DNA of 64,000 bases from Jilunia laotingensis (GTDB lineage: Bacteria > Bacteroidota > Bacteroidia > Bacteroidales > Bacteroidaceae): NCBI RefSeq assembly GCF_014385165.1, contig NZ_JACRTF010000001.1:1240001-1304000 (forward strand), read 5' to 3'. Both the position numbers and the translations under genes were made by a program. This document shows positions 8,211 through 18,334 of this stretch, in pieces. The notes under the pieces are model-generated. The model worked only from the letters and a program-made list of their open reading frames with translations. It had not been told where the DNA came from and did no database searches. Within the stretch, counting starts at the first letter, position 1, and each line of letters opens with the position of its first letter.

Positions 8211-9227
8211 TTATCCAAAACCAATCCCCATCCTCCTACCTTGAATAACCAAGTCATGATCTTCCGTCACTAACTTTAATTTACCAGCCACTTCTTCAAG
8301 AGGTACAGAAGATATTTCATCACCCCTTAAAGCTACCATACGTCCAAATTGTCTATTTGCGATCAATTCCGTAGCATGACCACCCATACGGGTAGACAGA
8401 TTACGGTCGAAAGGAGTAGGTGAACCACCACGCTGAATATATCCAAGAACTGTTTCCCTAGTTTCTATCCCTGTTTCATATTCTATCTCCTGAGCGATGT
8501 ATTCGGCCGCACGTTTGCCTCCATTTGTTTGAATGCCTTCCGCTACAACAACAATCGAATATGGTTTCCCTTTTTTCAAACGATTGAGGATCACTTCACC
8601 GATATTTTTTATATTATAAGGTATTTCAGGGACAAGTATCACGTCTCCTCCACCTGCCATACCCGAATATAGAGCAATCCAACCAGCCTTATGCCCCATA
8701 ACCTCAATAACCATTACACGTTTATGGGCACTGGCAGTTGAGTGCAACCGGTCGATGGCATCTGTAGCAATGCTGACAGCCGAATCAAATCCGAAAGAAA
8801 AATCGGTTCCCCATATATCATTATCAATTGTTTTAGGAACAGAAACAATATTCAATCCCATAGCGGCAAACTTTGCAGCTGTTTTCTGAGTTCCGTTACC
8901 ACCGATGCAAACGATGCAATCTAACCCCATCTCTTTGATATTTTGCTCAATCAATGCAGGCTTATTAACATTCTCTGCCACAACACCACCTTTCTTAAAA
9001 GGTTTTTCACGGGAAGTTCCCAAAATCGTACCGCCCAGATTAAGTAACCCAGACAAAGACTTATCAGTAATAAGTTCCACTTCCTTGGTCAATAGCCCCT
9101 GAAATCCGCTGTGAATACCTATTACCTCCATACCGTAATAATTTATAGCTGTTTTACACACGCCACGAATAGTAGCATTGATGCCTGGGCAGTCGCCCCC
9201 TGAAGTTAAAATTCCTATTCTCATCAT
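8211..9227 (-). CDS. pfkA: 6-phosphofructokinase (G104/K124-type)
   Basis: PFK phosphorylates fructose 6-phosphate to the 1,6-bisphosphate in glycolysis. The 338-residue protein opens with MRIGILTSGGDCPGINATIRG and aligns along E. coli PfkA, with VPKTIDNDIWGTDFSFGFDSA, the catalytic TIDND, and GYIQRGGSPTPFDR. The residue equivalent to E. coli G104 is glycine (G112), which favours ATP. The residue equivalent to G124 is lysine (K132, PKTIDND), as in pyrophosphate-dependent and mixed enzymes. The usual D103 of GGDG is asparagine (GGNGTQ, N111). This combination resembles the group III PFKs. Two ATGs stand in tandem at 9227 and 9224. Confidence 0.92.
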   Translation of the reverse strand: MMRIGILTSGGDCPGINATIRGVCKTAINYYGMEVIGIHSGFQGLLTKEVELITDKSLSGLLNLGGTILGTSREKPFKKGGVVAENVNKPALIEQNIKEMGLDCIVCIGGNGTQKTAAKFAAMGLNIVSVPKTIDNDIWGTDFSFGFDSAVSIATDAIDRLHSTASAHKRVMVIEVMGHKAGWIALYSGMAGGGDVILVPEIPYNIKNIGEVILNRLKKGKPYSIVVVAEGIQTNGGKRAAEYIAQEIEYETGIETRETVLGYIQRGGSPTPFDRNLSTRMGGHATELIANRQFGRMVALRGDEISSVPLEEVAGKLKLVTEDHDLVIQGRRMGIGFG

Positions 9228-9548
9228 CGTCTCTTTTGTTCTATATATTCAGCACTAATCTACTATCAGTTAAGAACCTGTCAAATTTGGATCAGCCTCA
9301 TTTTTAAATTCCTTTTGAGGATACTGTTTATGATGCTATTTATTCTATAAGGTGCATAACAGGGCCATGTGACGAATAAAAAGGAAAAACAGACCAAAAA
9401 GGAAATTAAGAGAAGCTGAATAAAATGTTTTTGGAGGAAAATTTAAAAACAAGCTCCAACTTTTAACTATTATTTCCGTCGTAAAGATAGAAAAAAAAGA
9501 TAAATAAGGTTACTTTTGCACGATTAAACATTATCCATTTTAAGAGAA
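9228..9548. other. Intergenic region between divergent pfkA and GH3 genes
   Basis: These 321 AT-rich bases hold no convincing gene. A -7 element TACTTTTG at 9511-9518, 31 bases before the GH3 start, is the likely promoter box for that gene; no good -33 TTTG stands at the right distance. A weak stem (CCTCA at 9296-9300 with TGAGG at 9316-9320) lies in the pfkA leader. Nothing else is recognised. Confidence 0.6.
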
Positions 9549-11057
9549 ATGAATATCACAAAGATTATAAAGCAAGCGTTCAATTCCCGTTTGAAAGAAA
9601 TCGACCTCTATGCCAGTCATGCTGGCGACATACAGCACCGTGTTATGACACGCCTTGTAGCCCAGGCCGCTAACACAGAATGGGGAAAGAAGTATGATTA
9701 TAAATCTATTCAAAATTACGAAGAATTCAAGAACCGCATACCTGTACAGACTTATGAGGAAATAAAGCCATACGTGGAACGGCTTCGGGCAGGAGAACAG
9801 AATCTGCTTTGGCCTTCAGAAATCCGTTGGTTTGCCAAGTCTTCGGGAACGACTAATGATAAAAGTAAATTTCTTCCTGTCAGTAAAGAAGCACTTCAGG
9901 ACATTCATTACCGTGGCGGAAAAGATGCAGCCGCACTCTATTTCCGGATAAATCCCAATAGTCATTTTTTCTCCGGAAAAGGTTTAATATTAGGTGGTAG
10001 CCATAGTCCGAATTTAAACTCAAACCATAGTCTGGTAGGAGATTTATCTGCTATTCTTATTCAGAATGTAAGTCCGCTCATTAACCTGATACGTGTTCCC
10101 AGTAAAGAAATCGCTCTGATGAACGAATGGGAAAGCAAAATTGAAGCCATTGCCAACAGTACCATTCCAGTCAATGTCACCAATCTATCGGGAGTACCAT
10201 CCTGGATGCTTGTACTGATCAAACGAATCCTTGAAAAGACCGGGAAACAAACATTAGAAGAAGTTTGGCCCAATCTGGAGGTATTTTTCCATGGTGGCGT
10301 AGCCTTCACCCCCTACCGGGAGCAATATAAGCAAGTGATTCGTTCGCCTAAGATGCATTATGTAGAGACTTACAATGCTTCCGAAGGTTATTTCGGCACC
10401 CAAAATGATCTATCCGATCCGGCAATGTTGTTGATGATCGATTATGGTATTTTCTATGAATTCACCCCTTTAGAAGAAGTGGGCAAAGAGTTTCCCAAGA
10501 CCTATCAACTGGAAGAAGTCGAATTGAACAAGAATTATGCCTTGATAATATCGACTTCCTGCGGACTTTGGAGGTATATGATCGGTGACACGGTTAAATT
10601 TACCAGTAAGAACCCTTATAAGTTTATCATTACAGGACGGACTAAACATTTCATCAATGCTTTTGGTGAAGAGTTGATAGTAGACAATGCCGAAAAAGGA
10701 TTGGTTAAAGCTTGTGCAGAAACAGGAGCGCAGGTTAGTGATTACTCGGCGGCCCCGGTATTTATGGACGAACATGCAAAATGCCGCCATCAATGGTTGA
10801 TAGAATTTGCTAAAATGCCGGATTCCATCGAACATTTTGCAGCCATACTCGATGCAACATTAAAAGAGGTAAACTCTGATTACGAAGCAAAACGTTGGAA
10901 AGATATTGCCCTCCAGCCTTTGGAGGTGATCGTAGCACGCAAAGGTTTATTCCATGACTGGTTGGCGAAAAAAGGGAAATTAGGAGGCCAGCATAAGATT
11001 CCAAGGCTTAGCAATACACGGGAATATATTGAAGAAATGTTATCATTGAATGAATAA
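9549..11057 (+). CDS. GH3 auxin-responsive promoter family protein (acyl-adenylate-type)
   Basis: A 502-residue member of the GH3 family, which in plants couples amino acids to acyl acids through acyl-adenylates; bacterial substrates are mostly unknown. Visible GH3 features are the phosphate-binding loop RWFAKSSGTTNDKSKFLPVS at about 97-116, the adenine-site region YNASEGYFGTQNDLSDPAMLL, and the hinge TGRTKHFINAFGEELIVDNAE. There is no signal peptide, so it is probably cytoplasmic. It has its own promoter box and stands alone between divergent pfkA and convergent mnmA. A role in amino-acyl conjugate formation is inferred from family only. Confidence 0.87.
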   Translation: MNITKIIKQAFNSRLKEIDLYASHAGDIQHRVMTRLVAQAANTEWGKKYDYKSIQNYEEFKNRIPVQTYEEIKPYVERLRAGEQNLLWPSEIRWFAKSSGTTNDKSKFLPVSKEALQDIHYRGGKDAAALYFRINPNSHFFSGKGLILGGSHSPNLNSNHSLVGDLSAILIQNVSPLINLIRVPSKEIALMNEWESKIEAIANSTIPVNVTNLSGVPSWMLVLIKRILEKTGKQTLEEVWPNLEVFFHGGVAFTPYREQYKQVIRSPKMHYVETYNASEGYFGTQNDLSDPAMLLMIDYGIFYEFTPLEEVGKEFPKTYQLEEVELNKNYALIISTSCGLWRYMIGDTVKFTSKNPYKFIITGRTKHFINAFGEELIVDNAEKGLVKACAETGAQVSDYSAAPVFMDEHAKCRHQWLIEFAKMPDSIEHFAAILDATLKEVNSDYEAKRWKDIALQPLEVIVARKGLFHDWLAKKGKLGGQHKIPRLSNTREYIEEMLSLNE

Positions 11058-11186
11058 TAATATTTTCCGTGAGAGTACATTAAAAGTATAATCGTTATCA
11101 TTATAATTTTTTCAGACACGGATTGCACGGATTTATCGAATAAGAAGCACCGTGCAATTTGTGTTCGAAATAAGCAAACAATGACT

Positions 11187-12260
11187 TTATTTCGAGCCGG
11201 TTATGATCCCACCTCCAAGCAACAGCCCGTCTTTACGGTAAAAAGCAGCAGCTTGACCGGGAGCTACCGCAGTAAGAGGTTCGTGCAGCCGAACATGCAA
11301 AAGCCCTTCTCCATCGATATTTACCGTACAAAAATTCTTCTGTTTCCTATATCTTATTTTCACGATAATATCTTTCCGATCCAGCAATTGACATTCATCG
11401 ACTATGTTCCAGTCTTTCAACCACATTTCAGTTTTCTCTAAAGCCTGTAAAGAAGCTAATACAATTTCGTTTTCAGACGGACGGACTTCTTTCACAAATA
11501 CGGCCCGGTTCAGATCGATGCCCAACCCTCTTCTTTGGCCGATTGTATAAAAAGGATATCCCTCATGCCAAGCTATAAAAGTCCCCTTTTCATCGATAAA
11601 TCTCCCTTTGGCAAGAGTAGCATTTAAAGAATTGGATGCTAAATATTGCCTCAGAAAAGTCCTGTAGTCCATCGGGCAGAAGCACACTCCGAGACTATCC
11701 TTTTTAGTCGCAGCCTTCATGAAACCTCTTTCCGAAGCATAAGCACGGGCATACGGTTTCGTCATCTCTCCCATAGGTAATAACATTCGTTTCAACACAT
11801 CCTGTTTCAACCCCCATAAAAAGAACGACTGATCTTTATCCCCATCCATTCCGGGAATAATATAATACTTCCCGTCCAAATACATTTTACGTACGTAATG
11901 TCCTGTCGCCAAGTGATAAATTCCCATTTCATCAGCCAATTGCGCTAATAAAGGCCATTTCAAATAGTTATTGCAAAGTGTGCAGGGCACCGGTGTATGT
12001 CCTGCCATGTACTCGTCCACAAAATAAGTAATAATCTTTTCACGGAAAATATGGCGCGCATCATACGTGATATGTTCAATTCCAAGCCGTTCCGCCAAGT
12101 GCCGGGCATCTTCAAGATATTCGACAGAGCCGTTCAACTCATAGAAACGAAAAGTCACTCCCGTCACTTCATAACCGGCTTCTTGCAATAACATGGCAGC
12201 TACCGAACTATCCGTACCACCACTCATACCTAATAAAACACGTTTCTTTTCGTCCATCAT
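11187..12260 (-). CDS. mnmA: tRNA-specific 2-thiouridylase
   Basis: MnmA thiolates U34 of tRNA-Lys, -Glu and -Gln using ATP and a sulfur carrier. The 357-residue protein has the PP-loop near the start ([11 protein letters not shown]; threonine replaces the more common valine). The catalytic cysteine pair is present: C96 in [10 protein letters not shown] and C193 in [17 protein letters not shown] and the C-terminal beta-barrel region (IGQRRGLGI) are also present. Tandem ATGs at 12260 and 12257 lie only 5-8 bases from a -7-like element read on this strand (TAATTTTG, 12272-12265), so the leader would be almost absent. Bacteroides often carry more than one MnmA; this may be one of two. Confidence 0.92.
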   Translation of the reverse strand: MMDEKKRVLLGMSGGTDSSVAAMLLQEAGYEVTGVTFRFYELNGSVEYLEDARHLAERLGIEHITYDARHIFREKIITYFVDEYMAGHTPVPCTLCNNYLKWPLLAQLADEMGIYHLATGHYVRKMYLDGKYYIIPGMDGDKDQSFFLWGLKQDVLKRMLLPMGEMTKPYARAYASERGFMKAATKKDSLGVCFCPMDYRTFLRQYLASNSLNATLAKGRFIDEKGTFIAWHEGYPFYTIGQRRGLGIDLNRAVFVKEVRPSENEIVLASLQALEKTEMWLKDWNIVDECQLLDRKDIIVKIRYRKQKNFCTVNIDGEGLLHVRLHEPLTAVAPGQAAAFYRKDGLLLGGGIITGSK

Positions 12261-12311
12261 GCCGCAAAATTAAACAAAATCCCGTACCTTTACCCTTTCA
12301 AACCAGATAGA

Positions 12312-15305
12312 ATGAAAGAAGCAGAGTCACTTAATCAACTTGTCATCGTCCTTTCAGAGCATCCGGTACTAGGTTTGCTCCTTATCCCATACATTGCCGA
12401 AACCTCTTCCGGGCAAGGAGAACTCCGTTTGACGGAACAAGCCTTCCACCTTTCACCGGAGGCTCTTTCAAGAATGAGCGAAACCGATCAGAAGGTCATT
12501 GAAATAGCCTCTCATTACACTGAAAAATACCTGATGACGGTTTATTCCAAAGACAAAACGATCAGCAGATTCTTACACCGGGTTGCAGAAGATACGGAAA
12601 AACTAAAGACGATCCGCTTGTTCATTGAGAAGAAACTTCTGGAAATGATCGAACTGATTCGTAACAGCAATCTACCTCTTTACCAAAAACAAAGCGGGAG
12701 CAAACAACTTTATCCCTACCATGCCTACCTGGTACATAAGAAAGATACTCGGATTCATTCCATTTTTGAAATAAACGAAACATCCTTCTGTTATCAATTG
12801 CAATGCTTTCAGCAAGATAAACCCGTTCCTCTGACCGAACTCAAGCCGGTCAGTGTGTTAACCTCTAACCCTGCAACACTATTGTTAGGTATGGAAGTCC
12901 ACACTTTCAAGCATATTGAAGCATCCCGCCTATTGCCGTTTACCAAGAAAAACTGTATCAGCGTAGATGCCTCGCTTACCGAAAAATATATCGAAAACAT
13001 ACTCATCCCTATCGCCCGGTATCACACAATCAGTACCCATGGTTTCAACATCATAGAAGAAAAAAGAGCCTGCGAATGCCTGTTGTACGTAGAAGAGACA
13101 ATCTACTCCTCTCCCCTCCTGCGCCTCAACTTTCGCTATGGTGACCAGCTTTTCTCCTCCTTGGAAGAGAACGGAATTAAAAAGTATTTTTCACGGAGAA
13201 AGACAGGACAAGGAAACCCGGTCAACTATTTCCGTCGCAATGCAACTGCTGAAAAAAGAGCCGTGCAATTATTGCAAGAAGCCGGATTGGAACAAATCAG
13301 CGATTGTCATTTCAAATTGTCTGACGATGCTCCGCAACGCACCCTCACAGAGTGGATCTCCCATTATCGTTCCTTGCTCCGGGAGTCATTTATACTGACC
13401 AGTAGCATCCAAGACATCCCCTATGCCCTGGATGAGATCCGTATCGAACAAAGTTTTGAAGACAGACCGGACTGGTTCGAATTACATATTACCGTAGTGA
13501 TCGGTACGCTTCAGATTCCTTTCAGCCGTTTCCGCAAACACATATTGGAAGACAGGCATGAATTCACTTTGCCTGACGGACGGGTAATCTTACTTCCGGA
13601 AGAGTGGTTCAGCAAATATGCCAATTTAATGGAATTAGGAACGCCCCGGGGGAAAGCAATTTATGTAAAACATCCCTATGCAGGTATGGTACAATCTCTT
13701 CTGGAAAGTAACTTTCCAAAGGAGATTCCATTATTCCGGCCACAAGAAGAATATCCCATCCCCTCCGGTTTAAAAGCCCAATTGCGCCCCTACCAGTTAA
13801 AAGGGTATCGGTGGATGATGAACTTGTATGAAAAAGGGTTCAACGGCTGCTTGGCAGATGACATGGGATTGGGAAAAACCTTGCAGACATTGACCTTACT
13901 GGAACAGATATATCACCCGCAGAATGAAAGGAGTAGTATGGAACTTGGAAAGAATGGCCCAGAACCTTCCGCCACAAACGGACAATTCGAACTATTTGGA
14001 GAATTGACAGTTGAAAACACACTGGATGCTCCTACAATCTCCCAAGATATAAAAAAAGTACAACGCAAACCGGCAAGCCTGATTGTCGTGCCGACTTCCT
14101 TATTACATAACTGGAGACGTGAAGCGGTTCGTTTCACTACCCTGTCCATGACAGAATATAATAGCAACAGCCGGCTTAACGAAGCTCATCCCGAACAATA
14201 TTTCAACCGTTTTCATCTGATATTCATCTCTTATGGCTTCTTACGGAGCAAAATAGAGATCCTTCGTAACTATTGTTTCGAATATGTCGTACTTGACGAG
14301 AGCCAGAATATCAAAAACAGCGAATCAATCACCTTTCGTTCGGCCATACAATTACAAAGCCGTCATCGGCTGGTACTGACCGGTACTCCGATTGAAAACT
14401 CGCTCAAAGACATCTGGGCGCAGTTCCATTTCCTCCAACCCGAACTTTTAGGCAATGAACGTGCATTTACCAAACAATTCATCAACCCCATCAAACAGGG
14501 AGATACACGCATGGAAACCCGTTTGCGCCAACTCATCGGCACTTTCATCTTACGGAGGAGCAAAAGTGAGGTTGCCCCCGAACTCCCCTCACTTACCGAA
14601 GAGATTATCTACTGCGACATGACGGAGAAACAAAATGAGATCTACCAGCAGGAAAAGAACAGCCTCCGCAACACCTTACTCAAACTCAAATTTGAAGGCA
14701 AACAGCCTCAACACAAACAATTCACCGTCTTAAACGGTATTTCTCGCCTGCGGCAGCTATCTTGCCATCCGCAAATGATATTCCCCGACTTCACAGGAGG
14801 TTCCGGCAAACTGGAACAAGTAATCGACACCTTCGAGACCCTCCGCAGCGAAGGTCATAAGGTACTTATATTCTCCTCCTTTGTGAAACATCTGGAACTG
14901 ATCGCTGACGAATTGCGTAAGCGCAATTGGAAATACGCCATGCTCACCGGTTCATCCACCAACCGTCCGGAAGAGATCACCCGTTTCAGCACTTCCGAAG
15001 ATATCCAGGCCTTCCTTATCTCGCTCAAAGCCGGAGGCGTTGGCTTGAATCTGACAGAAGCAGATTACGTCTTCATCATCGACCCGTGGTGGAATCCCGC
15101 CACCGAAGCCCAGGCAATAGCGCGTGCCCATCGTATCGGACAGGACAAACAGGTCATTGCCTATAGATTCATTACCCAGGACAGCATTGAGGAAAAGATA
15201 ATCCATCTGCAACAAGACAAGCGGAAACTGGCGGAAACATTCATCACAGACACAGATTCCATCCCTGCGCTCACCGACCAAGAATGGATAGGTTTATTGG
15301 AATAA
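12312..15305 (+). CDS. SNF2-family DEAD/DEAH-type helicase
   Basis: A 997-residue Swi2/Snf2 ATPase, probably a DNA translocase that remodels protein-DNA or transcription complexes. The N-terminal 480 residues have no motif I recognise. The ATPase begins with LRPYQLKGYRWMMNL, then motif I DDMGLGKTLQTL, motif II as LDESQ, and motif III LVLTGTPIEN. The second RecA lobe carries KVLIFSSF, SLKAGGVGLNLTEADYV and DPWWNPATEAQAIARAHRIG. An insertion of about 55 residues (around 540-595) lies between motifs I and Ia. It is divergent from mnmA with a 51-base gap that contains a weak -7 box (TACCTTTA, 12285-12292). No restriction or toxin genes flank it. Confidence 0.9.
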   Translation: MKEAESLNQLVIVLSEHPVLGLLLIPYIAETSSGQGELRLTEQAFHLSPEALSRMSETDQKVIEIASHYTEKYLMTVYSKDKTISRFLHRVAEDTEKLKTIRLFIEKKLLEMIELIRNSNLPLYQKQSGSKQLYPYHAYLVHKKDTRIHSIFEINETSFCYQLQCFQQDKPVPLTELKPVSVLTSNPATLLLGMEVHTFKHIEASRLLPFTKKNCISVDASLTEKYIENILIPIARYHTISTHGFNIIEEKRACECLLYVEETIYSSPLLRLNFRYGDQLFSSLEENGIKKYFSRRKTGQGNPVNYFRRNATAEKRAVQLLQEAGLEQISDCHFKLSDDAPQRTLTEWISHYRSLLRESFILTSSIQDIPYALDEIRIEQSFEDRPDWFELHITVVIGTLQIPFSRFRKHILEDRHEFTLPDGRVILLPEEWFSKYANLMELGTPRGKAIYVKHPYAGMVQSLLESNFPKEIPLFRPQEEYPIPSGLKAQLRPYQLKGYRWMMNLYEKGFNGCLADDMGLGKTLQTLTLLEQIYHPQNERSSMELGKNGPEPSATNGQFELFGELTVENTLDAPTISQDIKKVQRKPASLIVVPTSLLHNWRREAVRFTTLSMTEYNSNSRLNEAHPEQYFNRFHLIFISYGFLRSKIEILRNYCFEYVVLDESQNIKNSESITFRSAIQLQSRHRLVLTGTPIENSLKDIWAQFHFLQPELLGNERAFTKQFINPIKQGDTRMETRLRQLIGTFILRRSKSEVAPELPSLTEEIIYCDMTEKQNEIYQQEKNSLRNTLLKLKFEGKQPQHKQFTVLNGISRLRQLSCHPQMIFPDFTGGSGKLEQVIDTFETLRSEGHKVLIFSSFVKHLELIADELRKRNWKYAMLTGSSTNRPEEITRFSTSEDIQAFLISLKAGGVGLNLTEADYVFIIDPWWNPATEAQAIARAHRIGQDKQVIAYRFITQDSIEEKIIHLQQDKRKLAETFITDTDSIPALTDQEWIGLLE

Positions 15306-15349
15306 CAAGAAAAGTACTAACTTTGCACCCTCATTCAACTTAAACAAAG

Positions 15350-16171
15350 ATGCAAATGGATTATAAACTTCTCGTACTCGATCTGGACGGCACGTTGACA
15401 AACACAAAAAAAGAGATCACTCCCCGAAACCTGGAGGTATTAATACGCGCTCAACAGCAAGGGACCAAATTGGTGCTAGCATCGGGACGCCCCACCTATG
15501 GTATAGCCCCTCTTGCCGACAAACTCCACATGGAACAGTTCGGAGGTTACATCCTTTCGTACAATGGTGGAGAAATCATCGATTGGAAAACCAAGAAAGA
15601 GCTTTATGCCAACGTACTGCCCAATGCTATAATACCCCAACTCTACGAATGCGCAAAACAAAACAAAATGGCCATCCTTTCCTATGATGGAGACCGTGTT
15701 ATCACTGAAAACCCCGATGATGAATATGTCCTGAAAGAGGCATACCTCAACAAAATGGAGATAAGGGCAAGCAACGACTTTCTTTCAGACCTCTCTCTTC
15801 CTGTTCCCAAATGCCTGATTGTCGGTGATCCGGAACTTCTAATGACAGTAGAGTCCGATCTCTCCATCCGGTTACAGGGAGAGATCAGCGTTTACCGCTC
15901 GGAGCCTTATTTCCTCGAACTTGTCCCCCTCGGCATAGACAAAGCCCAATCACTCGCTGTGCTTCTGGATAAGTTAGGAATGAAAAGAGAAGAGATGGTA
16001 GCCATAGGCGACGGTTATAACGATCTGAGCATGATCCAGTTTGCCGGTCTCGGCATAGCCATGGCAAATGCACAGGAACCGGTAAAGAAAGCAGCCGATT
16101 ATATCACTCTTTCAAATGATGAAGATGGAGTAGCAGCAGCCGTCGAAAAGTTCTTTCTAGTAGAAAAGTAA
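15350..16171 (+). CDS. Cof-type HAD-IIB sugar phosphatase
   Basis: A 273-residue HAD hydrolase of the Cof/YidA (IIB cap) type, expected to dephosphorylate small phosphorylated metabolites such as sugar phosphates in the cytoplasm. Motif I is LDLDGTLTNTKKEI with both aspartates; motif II is LASGRP; motif IV is AIGDGYNDLSMIQFAGLGIAMANA. The start may be ATG 15350 or the in-frame ATG 15356. A TAACTTTG -7 box is at 15318-15325. The physiological substrate cannot be read. Confidence 0.9.
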   Translation: MQMDYKLLVLDLDGTLTNTKKEITPRNLEVLIRAQQQGTKLVLASGRPTYGIAPLADKLHMEQFGGYILSYNGGEIIDWKTKKELYANVLPNAIIPQLYECAKQNKMAILSYDGDRVITENPDDEYVLKEAYLNKMEIRASNDFLSDLSLPVPKCLIVGDPELLMTVESDLSIRLQGEISVYRSEPYFLELVPLGIDKAQSLAVLLDKLGMKREEMVAIGDGYNDLSMIQFAGLGIAMANAQEPVKKAADYITLSNDEDGVAAAVEKFFLVEK

Positions 16172-16222
16172 GGGAAAATTCAATTACAAAAGCAATATTA
16201 TCCTTCAACTGACATAGTATTT

Positions 16223-16244
16223 AATTATTTATTCTAACTTTGTG
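16223..16244 (+). repeat. 22-bp direct repeat, copy 1 (carries a -7 box)
   Basis: These 22 bases are identical to 18285-18306. Each copy ends in TAACTTTGTG, the Bacteroides -7 element with its common following bases. This copy lies about 50 bases upstream of the barrel gene at 16295; the other lies about 30 bases upstream of cysS. Confidence 0.8.
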
Positions 16245-16294
16245 AAAAAGAAGCGAATTCTCAACACACTATGACTAACCAATAATGTAATATT

Positions 16295-18232
16295 ATGACA
16301 CGAAGGATTCTTACTATTTTGTTGCTTGCAACACTTTCTCTTCATGGGTTTGCCCAAGTAAAAGAAAACCAATCAAAGAATGAAGCCATCGTTTACGATG
16401 TCGCAACCGATCCCGAGGCCGTTTCTGCCAATCTCTTGCAAATATTACAAAAGATGCCGCTTGTACAAGTCAATGCATTCGAAGAAGTCACTCTAACAGG
16501 CTTATCGGGCATTGCCATCTATGTAGACGGTGTACCCCAGTTATTACCCAAAATAGGGATAGGTAGTTTCATCAAATCGATGCCAGCCAATCAAGTAGAA
16601 CGACTTGAAATTTACACCAACCATCATGTAGCTGATCAGGCACTAGATGAAGGTGGAATCATTAATATCATTACCCGAAAGCAAAAAAACGAAGGAATGT
16701 TTGTAAGAGCATCCGGCCATACCGCCACTTCTACCCTTTCGGGCGGAAATGTCATGCTGAATGCCAAATACAAAAAGTTCTTTTTTGATGGCGGATATGC
16801 TTATACTTACCAAAACTATGAAAAATCAGACAACGATGCAACATATCTCTCCTACAAAAAAGTCGAAACCGGCACCTTTACGCCCAGTCATTTAGACATA
16901 CGCCATAACAATAATCATAATGCACATTTACAAACCGGGGTTAATCTCACAAAAAAAGATATTATCGGCTTTTCGTATAATTTGTTTGTAAATCCCTGGA
17001 AACTCGACAGGAAGGCTCAAATAAACTTTATCCCTGCGGAAGACTATTACTTATACGAAAACAACAAATTAAGTACCAAACAAACGACCCATAACTTAAG
17101 CGCTTACTACCAACACAGTTTCAACAGTGGAGGGTATCTCTCACTTGCCTATGAACAAGGCTCTTCAAAATACAATTCTGAAACAGATATAATAACCGAG
17201 GCAATTGTACCGATATCAACCGAAACCAGAGCAACAAACTTACTGTCACCAATCTTAATTAAAACTTTATCCAGTATTGATTTAAAAGAACATGCCGTTC
17301 GATTGGATGCATTTGTTCCCCTCAACCATGCCAATGCAATCGGTGCAGGCGCGCGCTATTCCTCAAAATGTTACGATCATCTCTCAAACGATTTGGATCG
17401 ATGGTCAGTTTATCTACAATATTCGCTGCAACTATCCAAATTCCGACTGAATACCGGTTTACAGTGGGAACGTCCTTACAATCATTTTTATTATCTGGAT
17501 GATTCAAACACACTTTACCCTTTTTTGAATGCAAGCTACCAAATAACTCCCAACGGATGGTTTTCAGTGGACTATACCATACAGCGTACCGTTCCCGAAC
17601 CAGCTTTGGCCGCAGGATGGACGGGACACAAATACCTGAATAAATTAAACCTGAATTACCATTATAATGGCACAAAACTCCAAATATTGGCTGACCTGAT
17701 CTATCACAACAGTCCAAAAAGCATTATATCGGCCATTGAATTCGTTTCCTACGATAATTATGAAGAGCCATATGGCTATTATCATGATATATATAAAGCA
17801 AACATCCATTACAAGCAAGTTTTATTTTCATTGGCAGGATCTTATAAAATATCTCCATCCATACGCCTACAAGCAACAGCCATGGTCGCTCAACAGACTT
17901 ATACTATAGTTAATGAAAAAGAACTTGATGGCACCTACGGCCAATTGTCCGGTGGAGCAATTTTCACATTTCCCGGTTTGTTCAATCTGACCGCAAACGG
18001 TGGATATTACTTCCCCCGGCAAATAAAAGGTAATAAAGAAATGGGCAATTACTTCTATCGGTTGAACCTCTCAAAAGAGTTATTAAAGAAACACTTGATT
18101 GTCGCCTTATACGCCACAGACTTCATAGGTGATAAACGGTTTACCCAAACATTTAATAATTTGACGGAAAGAAATGTGATGCAGACAAAAGAATTCGGAC
18201 TATCATTGACCTATCAATTCTTTAAAAAGTAA
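16295..18232 (+). CDS. TonB-receptor-like outer membrane beta-barrel protein (first of two flanking cysS)
   Basis: A 645-residue outer membrane barrel with a Sec signal peptide (RRILTILLLATLSLHGFAQ). A short plug-like domain covers about residues 45-130 (VTLTGLSGIAIYVDGVPQLL, QVERLEIYTNHH, EGGIINIITRK), the pattern of TonB-dependent receptor plugs. The rest is a series of amphipathic strands ending in an aromatic C-terminus (LSLTYQFFKK). It lacks the CarboxypepD_reg domain common in Bacteroides receptors and has no SusD partner. The ligand is unknown. The gene is bracketed by two copies of a 22-bp direct repeat. Confidence 0.8.
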   Translation: MTRRILTILLLATLSLHGFAQVKENQSKNEAIVYDVATDPEAVSANLLQILQKMPLVQVNAFEEVTLTGLSGIAIYVDGVPQLLPKIGIGSFIKSMPANQVERLEIYTNHHVADQALDEGGIINIITRKQKNEGMFVRASGHTATSTLSGGNVMLNAKYKKFFFDGGYAYTYQNYEKSDNDATYLSYKKVETGTFTPSHLDIRHNNNHNAHLQTGVNLTKKDIIGFSYNLFVNPWKLDRKAQINFIPAEDYYLYENNKLSTKQTTHNLSAYYQHSFNSGGYLSLAYEQGSSKYNSETDIITEAIVPISTETRATNLLSPILIKTLSSIDLKEHAVRLDAFVPLNHANAIGAGARYSSKCYDHLSNDLDRWSVYLQYSLQLSKFRLNTGLQWERPYNHFYYLDDSNTLYPFLNASYQITPNGWFSVDYTIQRTVPEPALAAGWTGHKYLNKLNLNYHYNGTKLQILADLIYHNSPKSIISAIEFVSYDNYEEPYGYYHDIYKANIHYKQVLFSLAGSYKISPSIRLQATAMVAQQTYTIVNEKELDGTYGQLSGGAIFTFPGLFNLTANGGYYFPRQIKGNKEMGNYFYRLNLSKELLKKHLIVALYATDFIGDKRFTQTFNNLTERNVMQTKEFGLSLTYQFFKK

Positions 18233-18284
18233 GCGATAGAAAAGCCGGGATATGCAAAAAGTTACTCCCCGGACTGTCCGAATC

Positions 18285-18306
18285 AATTATTTATTCTAAC
18301 TTTGTG
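18285..18306 (+). repeat. 22-bp direct repeat, copy 2 (carries the cysS -7 box)
   Basis: Identical to 16223-16244. TAACTTTG at 18297-18304 is the likely -7 element of cysS, whose ATG is at 18335. The preceding 10 bases (AATTATTTAT) are also identical, extending beyond what promoter consensus explains. Confidence 0.8.
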
Positions 18307-18334
18307 GATTCAAATAGAATAAATCTCAAACGTT

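Noticed and set aside
12312..15305. SNF2 helicase as part of a phage-defence island
   Set aside because: Its neighbours are mnmA and a HAD phosphatase, with no methylase, nuclease or toxin next to it; stand-alone SNF2 genes of this form are common in Bacteroides.
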